This document shows, in pieces, positions 1 to 8,666 of a DNA stretch of 48,695 bases. The notes under the pieces are model-generated. The model had not been told where the DNA came from, ran no database searches, and saw only the letters and a program-made list of their open reading frames with translations. The translations under genes and the position numbers were made by a program. Source of the DNA: Gammaproteobacteria bacterium (GTDB lineage: Bacteria; Pseudomonadota; Gammaproteobacteria; Pseudomonadales; Halieaceae); assembly GCA_030427485.1 (NCBI GenBank), contig JAUICG010000033.1:1-48695 (forward strand), written 5' to 3'. How positions within the stretch are numbered: position 1 is the stretch's first letter; each line of letters opens with the position of its first letter.

Positions 1-390
1 GCCGGCGGGCTGGCCCGCACGCGTCCGGCTTGCTCAACTGAAACGGCCATTCGCCGCCGAACGCGTCCGGGCCAGCCCGCCTCGCATCGCGTGATGATCC
101 GAATTGTTTTGTCCGGGCGCTTGCTGGTACCGAGTGCTTGCGCGAGACAGGCCCGGGCGCGAATATCTCAGCCGTTTGAGCGATCGGGCCTGTCTCGCGC
201 AAGCACGGATATGTGGCCTAAATCATCCGGTCGGCTCAGGATAGTGTGGCTCTTTTCCTTGATCTACTGCAAACTTCAGAAACGTCGGCGCGGCTATCAT
301 CGTGCGGGAAAACCGGGGTTTCAGAACCCTGGCTGCGGCTGGCCCGGTAGATTCGGGTCTGTGTCGATATGAGTTTGTGTTGAGGTGGCA
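1..390. other. Intergenic region rich in inverted repeats, no gene seen
   Basis: No convincing gene is visible before the first start codon at 391. The stretch holds two separate inverted repeats. One has 14-bp arms at 4-17 and 68-81 (GGCGGGCTGGCCCG and its complement) around a 50-base loop. The other is the 22-bp repeat listed separately at 134-206. The decamer ACGCGTCCGG occurs twice in direct orientation at 19-28 and 61-70. No clear sigma-70 promoter could be placed; a lone TATCAT at 295-300 has no well-spaced -35 partner. Confidence 0.6.
134..206. repeat. 22-bp perfect inverted repeat, 29-bp spacer
   Basis: Bases 134-155 and 185-206 are exact reverse complements over 22 bp. The 29-bp spacer contains a smaller hairpin (CTCA at 167-170 with TGAG at 177-180). 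There is no T-run on either side, so it is not a standard intrinsic terminator. It could be a REP-like extragenic palindrome, a small non-autonomous element, or a terminator for a gene left of the window. No copy is visible elsewhere in this window. Confidence 0.85.
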
Positions 391-1791
391 ATGGCGAGAC
401 TGACATTTCTGGGCGCGGTGGAAGGTGTAACGGGGTCTGCCTACCTGTTGGAAACCGGCGGTAAAAAGATACTGCTGGACTGCGGTCTGTACCAGGGGCG
501 TCGCGAGGAAGAAGCAGAGAATGAGGAAGCCTTCGCGTTCGATGTGCGGGCCCTGGATTGCGTTGTGCTGTCACACGCCCATCTCGATCACTCCGGCCGA
601 CTGCCGCAGTTGTCTGCGCAGGGCTACACCGGCCCGATCTATATGACGCAGCCAACCTGCGAACTGCTGGAAGTGATGCTCAAGGATGCCGCTTCCCTGC
701 AGCAGCGCGATGTCGAGTGGGAGAACAAGCGCCGGCGGCGGTCGGGGAAGGACGAGATCGAGCCGCTGTATACGATTGAAGATGTCGAAGAGACCCTGTC
801 GCAATGCGTCGGCCACGCTTACGGGCAGCGCCGCCCGATCGCCGATGGCATAGACGTGTGTTTCCGGGATGCCGGGCACATACTCGGCTCCTCGATTGTG
901 GAAGTGTTCATTGCCGAGCGCGGCGAGGAAAAGAAGCTCGTTTTTTCCGGCGACCTGGGAAATAGCTGCGCCGCACTGCTGGAAGATCCGGAAATCGTCG
1001 AGCGGGCCGATATCCTGCTGCTGGAGTCCACCTACGGCGATCGAAACCATCGGCCGATGGATGAAACACTGGAGGAGTTTGAGCGTATCGTGGAGGAAGC
1101 GTCCGAGAGCGGGGGGAACATCCTGATCCCGTCTTTTGCCGTGGGGCGTACGCAGGAGATTATTTTTCGGCTTGGCGAGCTTTACCAGAAAGGAAAACTG
1201 CGCCAGCAGGCGGTGTACCTGGACAGCCCGATGGCGATCGCCGTGACGGAAATCTACCACCGCTACCAGGATGTCTACAATGCCGAGGACGCCAGGACGA
1301 TCAATCGCGGAAGGAGCAGCAGCCTGCATTCCTTCCTGCCCGTCCTGCGCTATTCCACGACCACCGCGGAGTCGATGGCGCTCAACCGGATAGAATCGGG
1401 CGCCATATTTATTGCGGGGAGCGGCATGTGTACCGGGGGTCGGATACGACACCATTTCAAACACAATCTGTGGAAATCGAATGCGCATGTCATCATCGTT
1501 GGCTACCAGGCCGTCGGTACACCGGGGCGCGCGCTCGTCGATGGTGCCAAGGTGTTTCGTATCGGTGGGGATGAGATTTCGGTGCGCGCCAACATTCACA
1601 CCATCGGTGGTTTTTCCGCTCACGCCAGCCAATCGCAACTGTACGGTTGGCTGAGCCATTTTGCCGAGCCTCGACCGAGGCTCTATCTTGTACACGGTGA
1701 AGAGGAAGCGAAAAACGCTTTCCGCCATTTTCTGTCGGGACACGGCTGGGCGGCCGAAATACCCGGCAAGGGTGAAACAATCCATTTCTGA
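391..1791 (+). CDS. beta-CASP metallo-beta-lactamase (RNA-processing exonuclease family)
   Basis: Encodes a 466-residue cytosolic metallo-beta-lactamase fold protein of the CPSF73-like/beta-CASP RNA-specificity group, whose members are zinc-dependent ribonucleases acting on RNA ends. The zinc motif HAHLDH lies at residues 62-67. A second histidine motif follows around 'AGHILGSS', and the aspartate strand 'SGDLG' is present. The beta-CASP insertion with 'GRTQEII' and the C-terminal RNA-specificity motif 'GGFSAHAS' complete the family signature, and the length is normal. The ATG at 391 was chosen because TGAGG sits 5 bases upstream; a GTG two codons earlier overlaps that ribosome-binding site. 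The LOG-like gene follows 34 bases downstream and is probably co-transcribed. The family assignment is secure, but the RNA substrate cannot be inferred. Confidence 0.93.
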   Translation: MARLTFLGAVEGVTGSAYLLETGGKKILLDCGLYQGRREEEAENEEAFAFDVRALDCVVLSHAHLDHSGRLPQLSAQGYTGPIYMTQPTCELLEVMLKDAASLQQRDVEWENKRRRRSGKDEIEPLYTIEDVEETLSQCVGHAYGQRRPIADGIDVCFRDAGHILGSSIVEVFIAERGEEKKLVFSGDLGNSCAALLEDPEIVERADILLLESTYGDRNHRPMDETLEEFERIVEEASESGGNILIPSFAVGRTQEIIFRLGELYQKGKLRQQAVYLDSPMAIAVTEIYHRYQDVYNAEDARTINRGRSSSLHSFLPVLRYSTTTAESMALNRIESGAIFIAGSGMCTGGRIRHHFKHNLWKSNAHVIIVGYQAVGTPGRALVDGAKVFRIGGDEISVRANIHTIGGFSAHASQSQLYGWLSHFAEPRPRLYLVHGEEEAKNAFRHFLSGHGWAAEIPGKGETIHF

Positions 1792-1825
1792 CGACTGCGT
1801 CGGGACACTGGAGCAGGAGACGGTC

Positions 1826-2746
1826 ATGGCCAGGCGAATAAAACCCGAAGCCGCAGACCCCGGTTTAGCGGAGGAAGGGGCCGCGCGAGCCGGCGGGGCG
1901 CAGAGTGTTCAATGCAGTTCCTCCACATACAAGGTGGCCTATACGGACCAGGAGTTCATGCTGCGCGATGAACTGCTTTCGGTCAGGCTGCAGTTGGAGC
2001 TGCTCAAGCCCGATATATTGCAGGATGAATACGGCGTCCACTCGACTGTCGTGATTTTCGGCAGTTCGCGGATCCCGGATATGGAGACCGCAGCGCATCG
2101 CCTGGAACAGGCCAGGGCAAGTGCTCTGGCCAGTCCCGCAGATGCCGCGTTGGCGCGCAAGCTCGAAATCGCTGAACGTGTAGTCCACAGCAGCCGCTAT
2201 TACGATGAAGCGCGCGAGCTGGCGCGCTTGATCACGGCGGATGCGCTCAGCGGCAGCCAGTCCGAACTGACCGTCGTTACGGGGGGCGGGCCCGGGATTA
2301 TGGAGGCCGCAAACCGGGGGGCGATGGATGCCGGGGGTAAAAGTATCGGCCTGAATATCGTTCTGCCCTTCGAGCAGCGTCCCAATCCCTACATCACACC
2401 GGAACTCTGCTTCCAGTTCCATTATTTCGCGATTCGCAAGATGCACTTTTTGAAGCGTGCACGGGCGCTGGTCGCGTGTCCGGGGGGGTTCGGCACCCTC
2501 GACGAATTGTTTGAGACGCTGACCCTGATCCAGACGCAGAAAATGGCCGCGTTGCCCGTGCTGTTGCTGGGCCGGGAAATCTGGGAGCGCATTATCGATT
2601 TTGACCTGCTGGTGGAGGAGGGCATGGTCGACGAGGAAGACCTCGCGCTGTTCCAGTTTGTCGATACCGCCGAGGAAGCCTGGAATATCATCAGGGCGAC
2701 CTATCTGGCGCGCGAGCACGGGGGTGGGGCATCCAACGGTCGCTGA
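1826..2746 (+). CDS. LOG-family (TIGR00730-type) nucleotide 5'-monophosphate hydrolase
   Basis: A 306-residue Rossmann-fold protein of the lysine-decarboxylase-like/LOG family. Characterised members hydrolyse nucleoside 5'-monophosphates (cytokinin-activating LOG, PpnN). The phosphate-binding and catalytic motifs are both present: GGGPGIMEAANRGA at 153-166 and PGGFGTLDE at 219-227. The first ~70 residues are an extension beyond the ~190-residue minimal LOG domain, so it is closer to the longer bacterial paralogues than to YvdD. The ATG at 1826 is preceded by AGGAGA with 5-base spacing; longer upstream reading would run back into the beta-CASP gene. The true substrate may be AMP or another purine or pyrimidine monophosphate. 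The lysine decarboxylase label often attached to the family is a misnomer. Confidence 0.88.
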   Translation: MARRIKPEAADPGLAEEGAARAGGAQSVQCSSSTYKVAYTDQEFMLRDELLSVRLQLELLKPDILQDEYGVHSTVVIFGSSRIPDMETAAHRLEQARASALASPADAALARKLEIAERVVHSSRYYDEARELARLITADALSGSQSELTVVTGGGPGIMEAANRGAMDAGGKSIGLNIVLPFEQRPNPYITPELCFQFHYFAIRKMHFLKRARALVACPGGFGTLDELFETLTLIQTQKMAALPVLLLGREIWERIIDFDLLVEEGMVDEEDLALFQFVDTAEEAWNIIRATYLAREHGGGASNGR

Positions 2747-2847
2747 TCGGCGCCCGCCGGACAGGAAATTGCCGAGTAAAATAGTAATGACTATCCTACG
2801 GCGGTAGCTGCTATACTCGACCCATGGCCAAAGTGCAGGGGAATCCA

Positions 2848-3753
2848 ATGAAAGTCAGCGACTATCTGACGCGAGATGAAATCGCCTATTTTACCGCCAA
2901 GAGCGACTGGCAGGCAGCCTGGATGGTGCTGGGAACCTGGCTTTTTATCGCGGCCATATTCGCCGTGGTTGCCGCCTGGCCCAACCCGCTGACGATGGCG
3001 GTCGCCGTGGTCCTGCTGGCGGGACGGCAACTGGCGCTGTCTGTACTGATGCACGATTGCGGTCATCGCACCCTGTTTCGTTCAGCATGGTTGAACGATG
3101 TGGTCGGCCAGTGGCTGTGTGCATTGCCGGTGATGAACGACCAGCCGTCCTATGCGCGCGGACACCTGGAGCACCATCGCAAGGCCGGCAGCCACGAAGA
3201 TCCCGATCTTCCCAATTACCAGGCCTACCCGGTATCGCGCGCGAGCTTTCGCCGCAAGGCCATTCGCGACCTGACCGGCCAGACCGGCTTCAAATTGATG
3301 TCCTATATTTTTCGCGGTGCATCCGGCGTGATCTCCCATGAAAAACGCCAGTCGGCGCTGCCCTTTGTGCAACAATTGGTGGTGCAACTGCTGTTGTTCC
3401 TGATCCTGGCGGCGTTTGGCATCGCCTGGACCTACCTGCTCTGGGTGGTGGCCTATATGACGGTCTTCATGTTCATCATCCGCGTGCGACAGATCGCGGA
3501 ACACGCCGCCGTGCCGGACCTGTTTGATCCGGACTCTCGACTGAATACGCGTACTGTCGACGCGCCGTGGTGGCAGCGTATGATCTTCGCTCCCTGCGGC
3601 GTGAACTTCCATATGGAGCATCACTTCATGGCCAGTGTGCCCTGCTACAAACTGGGAGAACTGCGCCAGCACCTGCGCAGTCACCACGCACTGGATGGGG
3701 TACCGGTGTTTCACGGTTATGGACAGTTGCTGCGTCATGTCGTCGCGGCCTGA
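2848..3753 (+). CDS. Membrane fatty acid desaturase
   Basis: A 301-residue integral membrane di-iron enzyme of the fatty-acid-desaturase superfamily (PF00487-type), acting on acyl chains or a related lipid. Three histidine clusters are present. HDCGH is at 69-73 and HLEHH at 106-110. A C-terminal HMEHH is followed by 'FMASVPCYKL', a common pattern in bacterial desaturases and hydroxylases. Two hydrophobic stretches (about 25-65) precede the first cluster and another pair lies around 180-215. ATG 2848 has an AGGGGA ribosome-binding site; an in-frame ATG at 2824 has none. A possible TATACT -10 element is at 2812-2817, so the gene may have its own promoter. Desaturase, hydroxylase or ketolase activity cannot be distinguished from sequence alone. 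Confidence 0.9.
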   Translation: MKVSDYLTRDEIAYFTAKSDWQAAWMVLGTWLFIAAIFAVVAAWPNPLTMAVAVVLLAGRQLALSVLMHDCGHRTLFRSAWLNDVVGQWLCALPVMNDQPSYARGHLEHHRKAGSHEDPDLPNYQAYPVSRASFRRKAIRDLTGQTGFKLMSYIFRGASGVISHEKRQSALPFVQQLVVQLLLFLILAAFGIAWTYLLWVVAYMTVFMFIIRVRQIAEHAAVPDLFDPDSRLNTRTVDAPWWQRMIFAPCGVNFHMEHHFMASVPCYKLGELRQHLRSHHALDGVPVFHGYGQLLRHVVAA

Positions 3754-4227
3754 CCGATAGCGGCCGCAGAGAGCAGCCGCAATCGCTGCCCCCGGCTGCC
3801 GCCGCCCCGCATCGCCCGGCCCCTGCAATCGTTGTGTGCCCCATATTGGGGTGCGCGTTGTGCGCTTTTCTTGACCGTAAACAGTATTTGGCGAATCCAA
3901 CTGCCCACCCGGGTGTTGTTACAATAATAATAGCTGATATGATTGGCACCAATCAGGCTTGGCTCCGGTGTCACCGGAAGCCGATTCGCCGGCCCGTATT
4001 GCGGCGCCGGCGGACTGCGGACTGTGGAGAGCAGAGCTCTGCAGGCGAGGCCGTTAAATAACAAATTTGGCAGCGGGTGCGCATAAATCCGCTACACTCT
4101 CAGAGGTAACCTGGAATTCAGAACGCTGATGCTGTGATCGTTCAGGCAAGTACCGGTGCAGCCTGTTTGCAGGGAATCGCAGTGTTGACCTTCTCTCCCT
4201 GTGACTGTAAGTAATGGAAGTCGTGAT
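3754..4227. other. 474-bp intergenic region with several palindromes
   Basis: No gene was found here. The notable structures are a CCCC-ATATT-GGGG hairpin at 3840-3852, a palindrome TGATTGG-CA-CCAATCA at 3940-3955, CCGGTG-T-CACCGG at 3967-3979 and a perfect 12-bp palindrome GCAGAGCTCTGC at 4031-4042. A second -10-like TACACT is at 4093-4098, with a TTGGCA 20 bp upstream that is spaced too widely. The best promoter is listed separately at 3916-3955. Confidence 0.6.
3916..3955 (+). promoter_or_regulatory. Promoter with overlapping palindromic operator for the YCF48/RND pair
   Basis: A -35 TTGTTA at 3916-3921 and a -10 TATGAT at 3938-3943 are 16 bp apart. A palindrome with 7-bp arms, TGATTGG at 3940-3946 and CCAATCA at 3949-3955, covers the -10 and the expected start near 3950. 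This is the usual place for a repressor operator. The predicted leader to the start at 4228 would be about 280 bases. Inferred from sequence only. Confidence 0.45.
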
Positions 4228-5331
4228 ATGAAGTTAAAAATAGTAGTGCTGGTATGCGCCCTGGCTTTGGCAGCGACATCCTCGGCCGCCCAGGACGCGG
4301 TCAAGTATGATGTGCTGGATTTGCCTGCGGTTCCGAGCAGGCTGGCGTCGAAATCCCTTATTTACTCCATCAGCAAGTTCGGGGATCGCTATTTCGCGAC
4401 CGGGCAGCACGGGCATATTTTATACTCCGATGATGGTGGAACGACCTGGCAGCAGGCTGAGGTGCCGGTTCGCAGCAGCATCCTCGATGTCGACTTTCCC
4501 ACGCCGGAACTGGGTTGGGCAGCCGGGCACGAGGGCGTGATTTTGCACTCCAGCGATGGCGGTAAGACCTGGGTCAAACAGTACGACGGCCTGCGCTACG
4601 GCAAAGAGGGGCTGGCGTACTACCAGGCGCTGGCAGACGCCAATCCCGACAACGAATTGTATCCGCTTCTGGTGGAAGAAATGGAGTTTGCGATTTCCCA
4701 GGGCGCTGACAAGCCCCTGTTCAGGATTTCATTCCCGACCAAGGACCACGGTTATGCACTGGGTGCCTACGGCATGGTGCTGGAAACTGAAAATGGCGGA
4801 AAGGACTGGGTGCCGGTGCTCGAAAATGTCCAGAACGACGGCTTCTACCACATCTTCGATTTTGCTCCCATGCCACAGGCCGGCAAGTTTTTTGCCAGCG
4901 GAGAGGCGGGCCTGTTGCTGGCAGTGGATATCAACGAGGAAATTGCCCAGCGCGTCGAGACCATCCCCTGGGAGGGTAGCTTTTTCACCATCATCGATGC
5001 CGCGAACGGAGGCCTCGTGATGGGTGGCCTGCGCGGGAATATGTTCCGAACCGATGATGTCGGCGCGACGTGGACAGCGGTCAAGAAGCCGCCCACCAGT
5101 GCAATCGTCGATTCTACCCGGTTGGCGGACGGACGCCTCGTGGCAGTGGGCATTGGCGGCGAGGTACTGGTTAGCACGGACAACGGGGTGAGTTTTACCA
5201 ACGTCCAGGTCGGCGGGGCAGGACAACTGTATACCAGTAGCGGTTACATCTACGCGGTTGCGGAAGGCCCGGACGACACGCTTTTGTTGGGTGGCCCCAA
5301 CGGTATTCGAAAAGTCACGTTGCCGAAATAA
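4228..5331 (+). CDS. YCF48/HCF136-like beta-propeller, exported
   Basis: A 367-residue protein with a clear signal peptide (MKLKIVVLVCALALAATSSAAQ), so it is periplasmic or envelope-associated. It contains repeated Asp-box motifs of the S/T-x-D-x-G-x-T-W type: 'SDDGGTTW', 'SSDGGKTW', 'TENGGKDW', 'TDDVGATW' and 'STDNGVSF'. This pattern is typical of YCF48/BNR beta-propellers such as the photosystem II assembly factor HCF136. Bacterial non-photosynthetic homologues are often encoded beside RND transporters and DUF1302/DUF1329 proteins, as here: the RND gene starts 20 bases downstream. A GTG at 4201 is in frame, but ATG 4228 fits the signal peptide and has GGAAG upstream. A scaffold or substrate-delivery role for the RND partner is inference. 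Confidence 0.88.
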   Translation: MKLKIVVLVCALALAATSSAAQDAVKYDVLDLPAVPSRLASKSLIYSISKFGDRYFATGQHGHILYSDDGGTTWQQAEVPVRSSILDVDFPTPELGWAAGHEGVILHSSDGGKTWVKQYDGLRYGKEGLAYYQALADANPDNELYPLLVEEMEFAISQGADKPLFRISFPTKDHGYALGAYGMVLETENGGKDWVPVLENVQNDGFYHIFDFAPMPQAGKFFASGEAGLLLAVDINEEIAQRVETIPWEGSFFTIIDAANGGLVMGGLRGNMFRTDDVGATWTAVKKPPTSAIVDSTRLADGRLVAVGIGGEVLVSTDNGVSFTNVQVGGAGQLYTSSGYIYAVAEGPDDTLLLGGPNGIRKVTLPK

Positions 5332-5351
5332 CAGTATTTGGAGAATAAGTA

Positions 5352-7748
5352 ATGGCTCACGCAACACAGTCAGATCTGCCGGTTATCGCGAACTTAACGG
5401 AATTCGATGAGCAATCCGGCACCTTCCTCGAGAAACTGGTGTTTAACCACCGTGGGATAGTGCTCGCGCTGTGTGTACTGGTTACGCTGGTACTTGGTTA
5501 CATGGCCACCGGTATCCAGTTGCAGGCGGGTTTCGAGAAAACGCTGCCCAAGGCGCATGAATATGTACTCAATTACCAGGCGAACCAGAACGGACTGAAG
5601 GGGCTCGGCAACAACCTGCGTATTGTGATAGCGGTCAAGGAAGGGACCATCTTCACGCCGGACAACCTCAGGTACCTCGAGAAGGTCAACGACGAGGTCT
5701 TTTTCGTGCCGGGTGTGGACCGCAACGGCATGAAATCCCTGTTTACGCCCAATACGCGGTGGCGGGTCGTGACAGAAGAGGGGTTTGAGGGCGGCCCGGT
5801 GATTCCCGGCGACTATGACCCCGATTCTCCGAAGTCCATCGCGGAGATTCAGCTCAATATGGTCCGCGCCGGCATCATTGGCGACCTGGTCGCGAACGAC
5901 ATGAAATCCATGACCATTATCGTGCCGCTGCTGGACAAGGACCCGGAGACCGGTGAGCGCCTCGATTACGCCCATTTGAGCGATAAACTGGAGGAAGTGC
6001 GCACGCGCTTCGCTGCTGATGACCCGGATAAAACCATACATATCGTCGGCTTCGCGAAACTGGTCGGCGCGCTCATCGACGGCCTGCTCGCCGTGATGGG
6101 TTTTTTCGCGATTGCGGTGGTGATCGCGACCCTCCTGCTGTATTTGTACACGCGCTGTATCCGGTCCACCCTGATGGTGATTCTGGTCACCCTGGTCGCC
6201 GTGACCTGGCAGTTGGGTATCCTGGCATGGCTGGGTTATGAACTGGACCCTTTCTCCATCCTGGTGCCGTTCCTGGTTTTCGCCATTGGCGTGAGTCACG
6301 GCGCGCAAAAACTGAATGGCGTGATACAGGATATCGGGCGAGGTACCCATCGCTATATCGCCGCGCGCTACACCTTCAGGCGCCTGTTCCTGGCCGGGGT
6401 GACGGCGCTGTTGTCGGATGGCGTCGGGTTTGCGGTGCTGATGATTATCCAGATACAGGTGATACAGGATCTGGCGATTACCGCGAGTATCGGGGTGGTG
6501 GTACTGATCTTTACCAACCTGATCCTGATCCCCGTCGTGCTCTCCTATACCGGTGTCGGCAAGAAGTGCGTCGAACTGGCGAGTCGCGAAGTGAAAAGCC
6601 AGGAGGATATGCACGTTCTCTGGCGCTTTCTGCTGTCGTTCACGAAAAAGGGCCCCGCTGCGGCAGCCATAATTGTCAGCGTCGTGTTGGCCGTCGGCGG
6701 ATTTTACGTGCGGCAGGATCTGGCCATTGGCGACCTCGATCCCGGCGCGCCGGAGTTACGGCCTGATTCCCGGTACAACCGGGATGTCGCGTTCATGATC
6801 GACAACTACTCGGTCAGTACCGATGTGTTCGCGGTGATCGTGAAAACAGAAGAAAACGGCTGTATCGATTACGAGGGGCTGAGCATGGCCAATGAACTCG
6901 AATGGCGCATGCGACAGCTCGAGGGCGTGGAGGATGTCGGCGGTCTCAATATCCGCACCCGGCAGATCATGATGGGGCTAAACGAAGGCTTTCCAAAGTG
7001 GGAGGCCTTGTTCCGCAACCAGGACACGATCAACTACTCGGTGACGGAACTGGCAAACCTGGATTATGTCGACCCGGGTTGTTCCATATGGCCAATGCCG
7101 ATTTACCTCGCAGACCACAAGGCGGAAACACTCACCCAGGTGGTCGATACCCTGGAGCAGTTCAACGAGGAATGGCCCAGCGCGGATATCCAGTTCCTGG
7201 GAGCGGCCGGGAGTGCGGGATTCGAGGCGGCGACCAATATCATCGTCAAGAAAGCCAATACGGAGATGCTGTTCTACGTGTACGGCGCGGTAATCCTGCT
7301 GTGTCTTTTGACCTTCCGCTCTGTACCCGGCGTGATCTGCGCGGTGCTGCCGTTGATGCTTACCTCCATCCTGTGTGAGGCGCTGATGGTGTGGCTGGGT
7401 ATCGGGGTGAAAGTCGCCACGCTTCCGGTAATCGCATTGGGTGTGGGTATCGGCGTCGATTACGCCTTGTATGTATTGACGGTGATCCTGGCGAAAACCC
7501 GCGAGGGCAAGGATCTCACCACGGCCTACTACGAAACACTGAACTTCACCGGTCGCGTGGTAGCGCTGATCGGTGTCACGCTGGCAGCCGGCGTCGTGAC
7601 GTGGTCGCTGTCGCCCATCAAGTTCCAGGCTGACATGGGCATACTGCTCACCTTCATGTTCATCTGGAACATGTTCGGCGCATTGATCCTGATGCCGGCC
7701 CTGGCGGTATTCCTGATCAAGCCCAACAAGGATGCCCAGCCGGCCTGA
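5352..7748 (+). CDS. RND superfamily (MMPL-type) transporter
   Basis: A 798-residue inner-membrane transporter of the RND/MMPL type. It has the expected duplicated topology: one helix near residues 33-53, a large periplasmic loop, a five-helix bundle at roughly 235-400, a second copy opening at about 430-450, another loop, and a final bundle at roughly 640-790. The second bundle carries 'GVGIGVDYALYVL', a conserved core helix with the acidic residue used for proton coupling in this group; the first has the corresponding 'AIGVSHGAQKLN' without that Asp. Members export or move lipids, hopanoids or hydrophobic substrates. The ribosome-binding site GGAGAA lies 5 bases before the ATG. It forms an operon with the YCF48-like gene and ends before a strong terminator at 7801. 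Substrate unknown. Confidence 0.9.
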   Translation: MAHATQSDLPVIANLTEFDEQSGTFLEKLVFNHRGIVLALCVLVTLVLGYMATGIQLQAGFEKTLPKAHEYVLNYQANQNGLKGLGNNLRIVIAVKEGTIFTPDNLRYLEKVNDEVFFVPGVDRNGMKSLFTPNTRWRVVTEEGFEGGPVIPGDYDPDSPKSIAEIQLNMVRAGIIGDLVANDMKSMTIIVPLLDKDPETGERLDYAHLSDKLEEVRTRFAADDPDKTIHIVGFAKLVGALIDGLLAVMGFFAIAVVIATLLLYLYTRCIRSTLMVILVTLVAVTWQLGILAWLGYELDPFSILVPFLVFAIGVSHGAQKLNGVIQDIGRGTHRYIAARYTFRRLFLAGVTALLSDGVGFAVLMIIQIQVIQDLAITASIGVVVLIFTNLILIPVVLSYTGVGKKCVELASREVKSQEDMHVLWRFLLSFTKKGPAAAAIIVSVVLAVGGFYVRQDLAIGDLDPGAPELRPDSRYNRDVAFMIDNYSVSTDVFAVIVKTEENGCIDYEGLSMANELEWRMRQLEGVEDVGGLNIRTRQIMMGLNEGFPKWEALFRNQDTINYSVTELANLDYVDPGCSIWPMPIYLADHKAETLTQVVDTLEQFNEEWPSADIQFLGAAGSAGFEAATNIIVKKANTEMLFYVYGAVILLCLLTFRSVPGVICAVLPLMLTSILCEALMVWLGIGVKVATLPVIALGVGIGVDYALYVLTVILAKTREGKDLTTAYYETLNFTGRVVALIGVTLAAGVVTWSLSPIKFQADMGILLTFMFIWNMFGALILMPALAVFLIKPNKDAQPA

Positions 7749-7800
7749 TTGCAACGCCGATAGGCGCGCATGCTGAGCGGATAGTTTTCAGGCGTTCGTC

Positions 7801-7836
7801 AAACGGCCATCAGGTGAACCCGGTGGCCGTTTTTTT
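7801..7836 (+). terminator. Intrinsic terminator after the RND gene
   Basis: A stem with 9-bp arms, AAACGGCCA (7801-7809) and TGGCCGTTT (7824-7832), encloses a 14-base loop and runs into seven T residues at 7830-7836. It separates the YCF48/RND transcription unit from the TonB2-like operon. Confidence 0.9.
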
Positions 7837-7886
7837 GTGTGGCGCAAGAGCCTGGAGCACGCAGCGATGAAAGGAAGAGTGAAACA

Positions 7887-8666
7887 ATGCATTACCTGAG
7901 TCACAGAATATCCGCCGCCATTCTCGCGGCGGCGCTGACAGCATCGTGGTCTTTAACCTCGATGGCCGTCGACGTCAAAGATAGCCTGGATGTCGTTTCC
8001 GACACCAACCGCAGTGCTGCCGCATCGCAGAAAAAAATCGACGAGTTGTCCGGGCAGAGCAGGGCGCTGCTCGAGGAATATCGTCGCCTGCAGGATGGCG
8101 TGGAGTACCAGGCCGCCTATACGCGGGAGTTGGAAGGTCTGCAACAGGCCCAGCGCATCCAGATGGAAGAATTGCAGCGGCAGATCGCGCAGGCCGCGAT
8201 CACCGCGCAGCGGATCGTGCCGTTGATGCGCAGCATGGCCGACGCGCTGGAGAAGTTTGTGGTGCTCGACCTGCCGTTCCACCATGAAGAGCGCATCAAT
8301 GGTGTGTTGCTGTTGAAGCGCCGCCTGAACGAGCCCGACCTGTCGGTGTCGGCAAAGTTTCGGCTGTTGCTGGAGGCCTACCAGATCGAGCAGGGTTACG
8401 GCAGTAATATCGAAGCGTGGCGGGGACCCTTGCAGCGGCAGGGCGAGGAACTGTCCGTCGAATTCCTGCGTGTCGGCAGGGTGGCGCTGTATTACCAGTC
8501 ACTGGACGGTACCAGTAGCGGCTACTGGAACGCAGCGCTGGAGCAGTGGGTGCCGCTGGAGCCGGGCTTTAACCGCAGTGTGACGCAGGCCATGCGTGTT
8601 GCCCGCAACCAGGTGGCGCCGCAGCTGTTACAGCTGCCCATGCAGGCGCCGGGAGATGCCTCATGA
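7887..8666 (+). CDS. DUF3450 protein of a TonB2-type operon
   Basis: A 259-residue exported protein with a signal peptide (MHYLSHRISAAILAAALTASW..., cleaved near 'SMA-VDV'). Residues ~35-120 form a long, Gln/Glu-rich coiled coil. The C-terminal part has the pattern 'VALYYQSLDGTSSGYWN...W' seen in DUF3450 (PF11932). DUF3450 genes characteristically precede ttpC-exbB2-exbD2-tonB2 in vibrios and other gammaproteobacteria, which is exactly the order here. The likely role is a periplasmic accessory that stacks on the TtpC ExbB-like subunit. ATG 7887 is supported by AGGAAGA upstream and by the signal peptide; an earlier in-frame start at 7839 is not. The stop overlaps the next gene by 4 bases. Confidence 0.88.
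   Translation: MHYLSHRISAAILAAALTASWSLTSMAVDVKDSLDVVSDTNRSAAASQKKIDELSGQSRALLEEYRRLQDGVEYQAAYTRELEGLQQAQRIQMEELQRQIAQAAITAQRIVPLMRSMADALEKFVVLDLPFHHEERINGVLLLKRRLNEPDLSVSAKFRLLLEAYQIEQGYGSNIEAWRGPLQRQGEELSVEFLRVGRVALYYQSLDGTSSGYWNAALEQWVPLEPGFNRSVTQAMRVARNQVAPQLLQLPMQAPGDAS

Noticed and set aside
19..70. Direct repeat ACGCGTCCGG at 19-28 and 61-70 as a possible CRISPR or phage attachment site
   Set aside because: Only two short copies, no array, integrase or tRNA nearby; it belongs with the flanking inverted repeat.
385..390. GTG start two codons before the beta-CASP ATG
   Set aside because: It overlaps the TGAGG ribosome-binding site; ATG 391 is better placed.
571..1827. 418-codon open frame on the minus strand
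   Set aside because: It is a shadow of the beta-CASP gene, which has complete family motifs; the minus product has no recognisable domain and a composition typical of antisense frames in high-G+C DNA.
5394..6614. 406-codon open frame on the minus strand
   Set aside because: Antisense to the RND transporter; His/Gln/Arg-rich shadow product without domain features.
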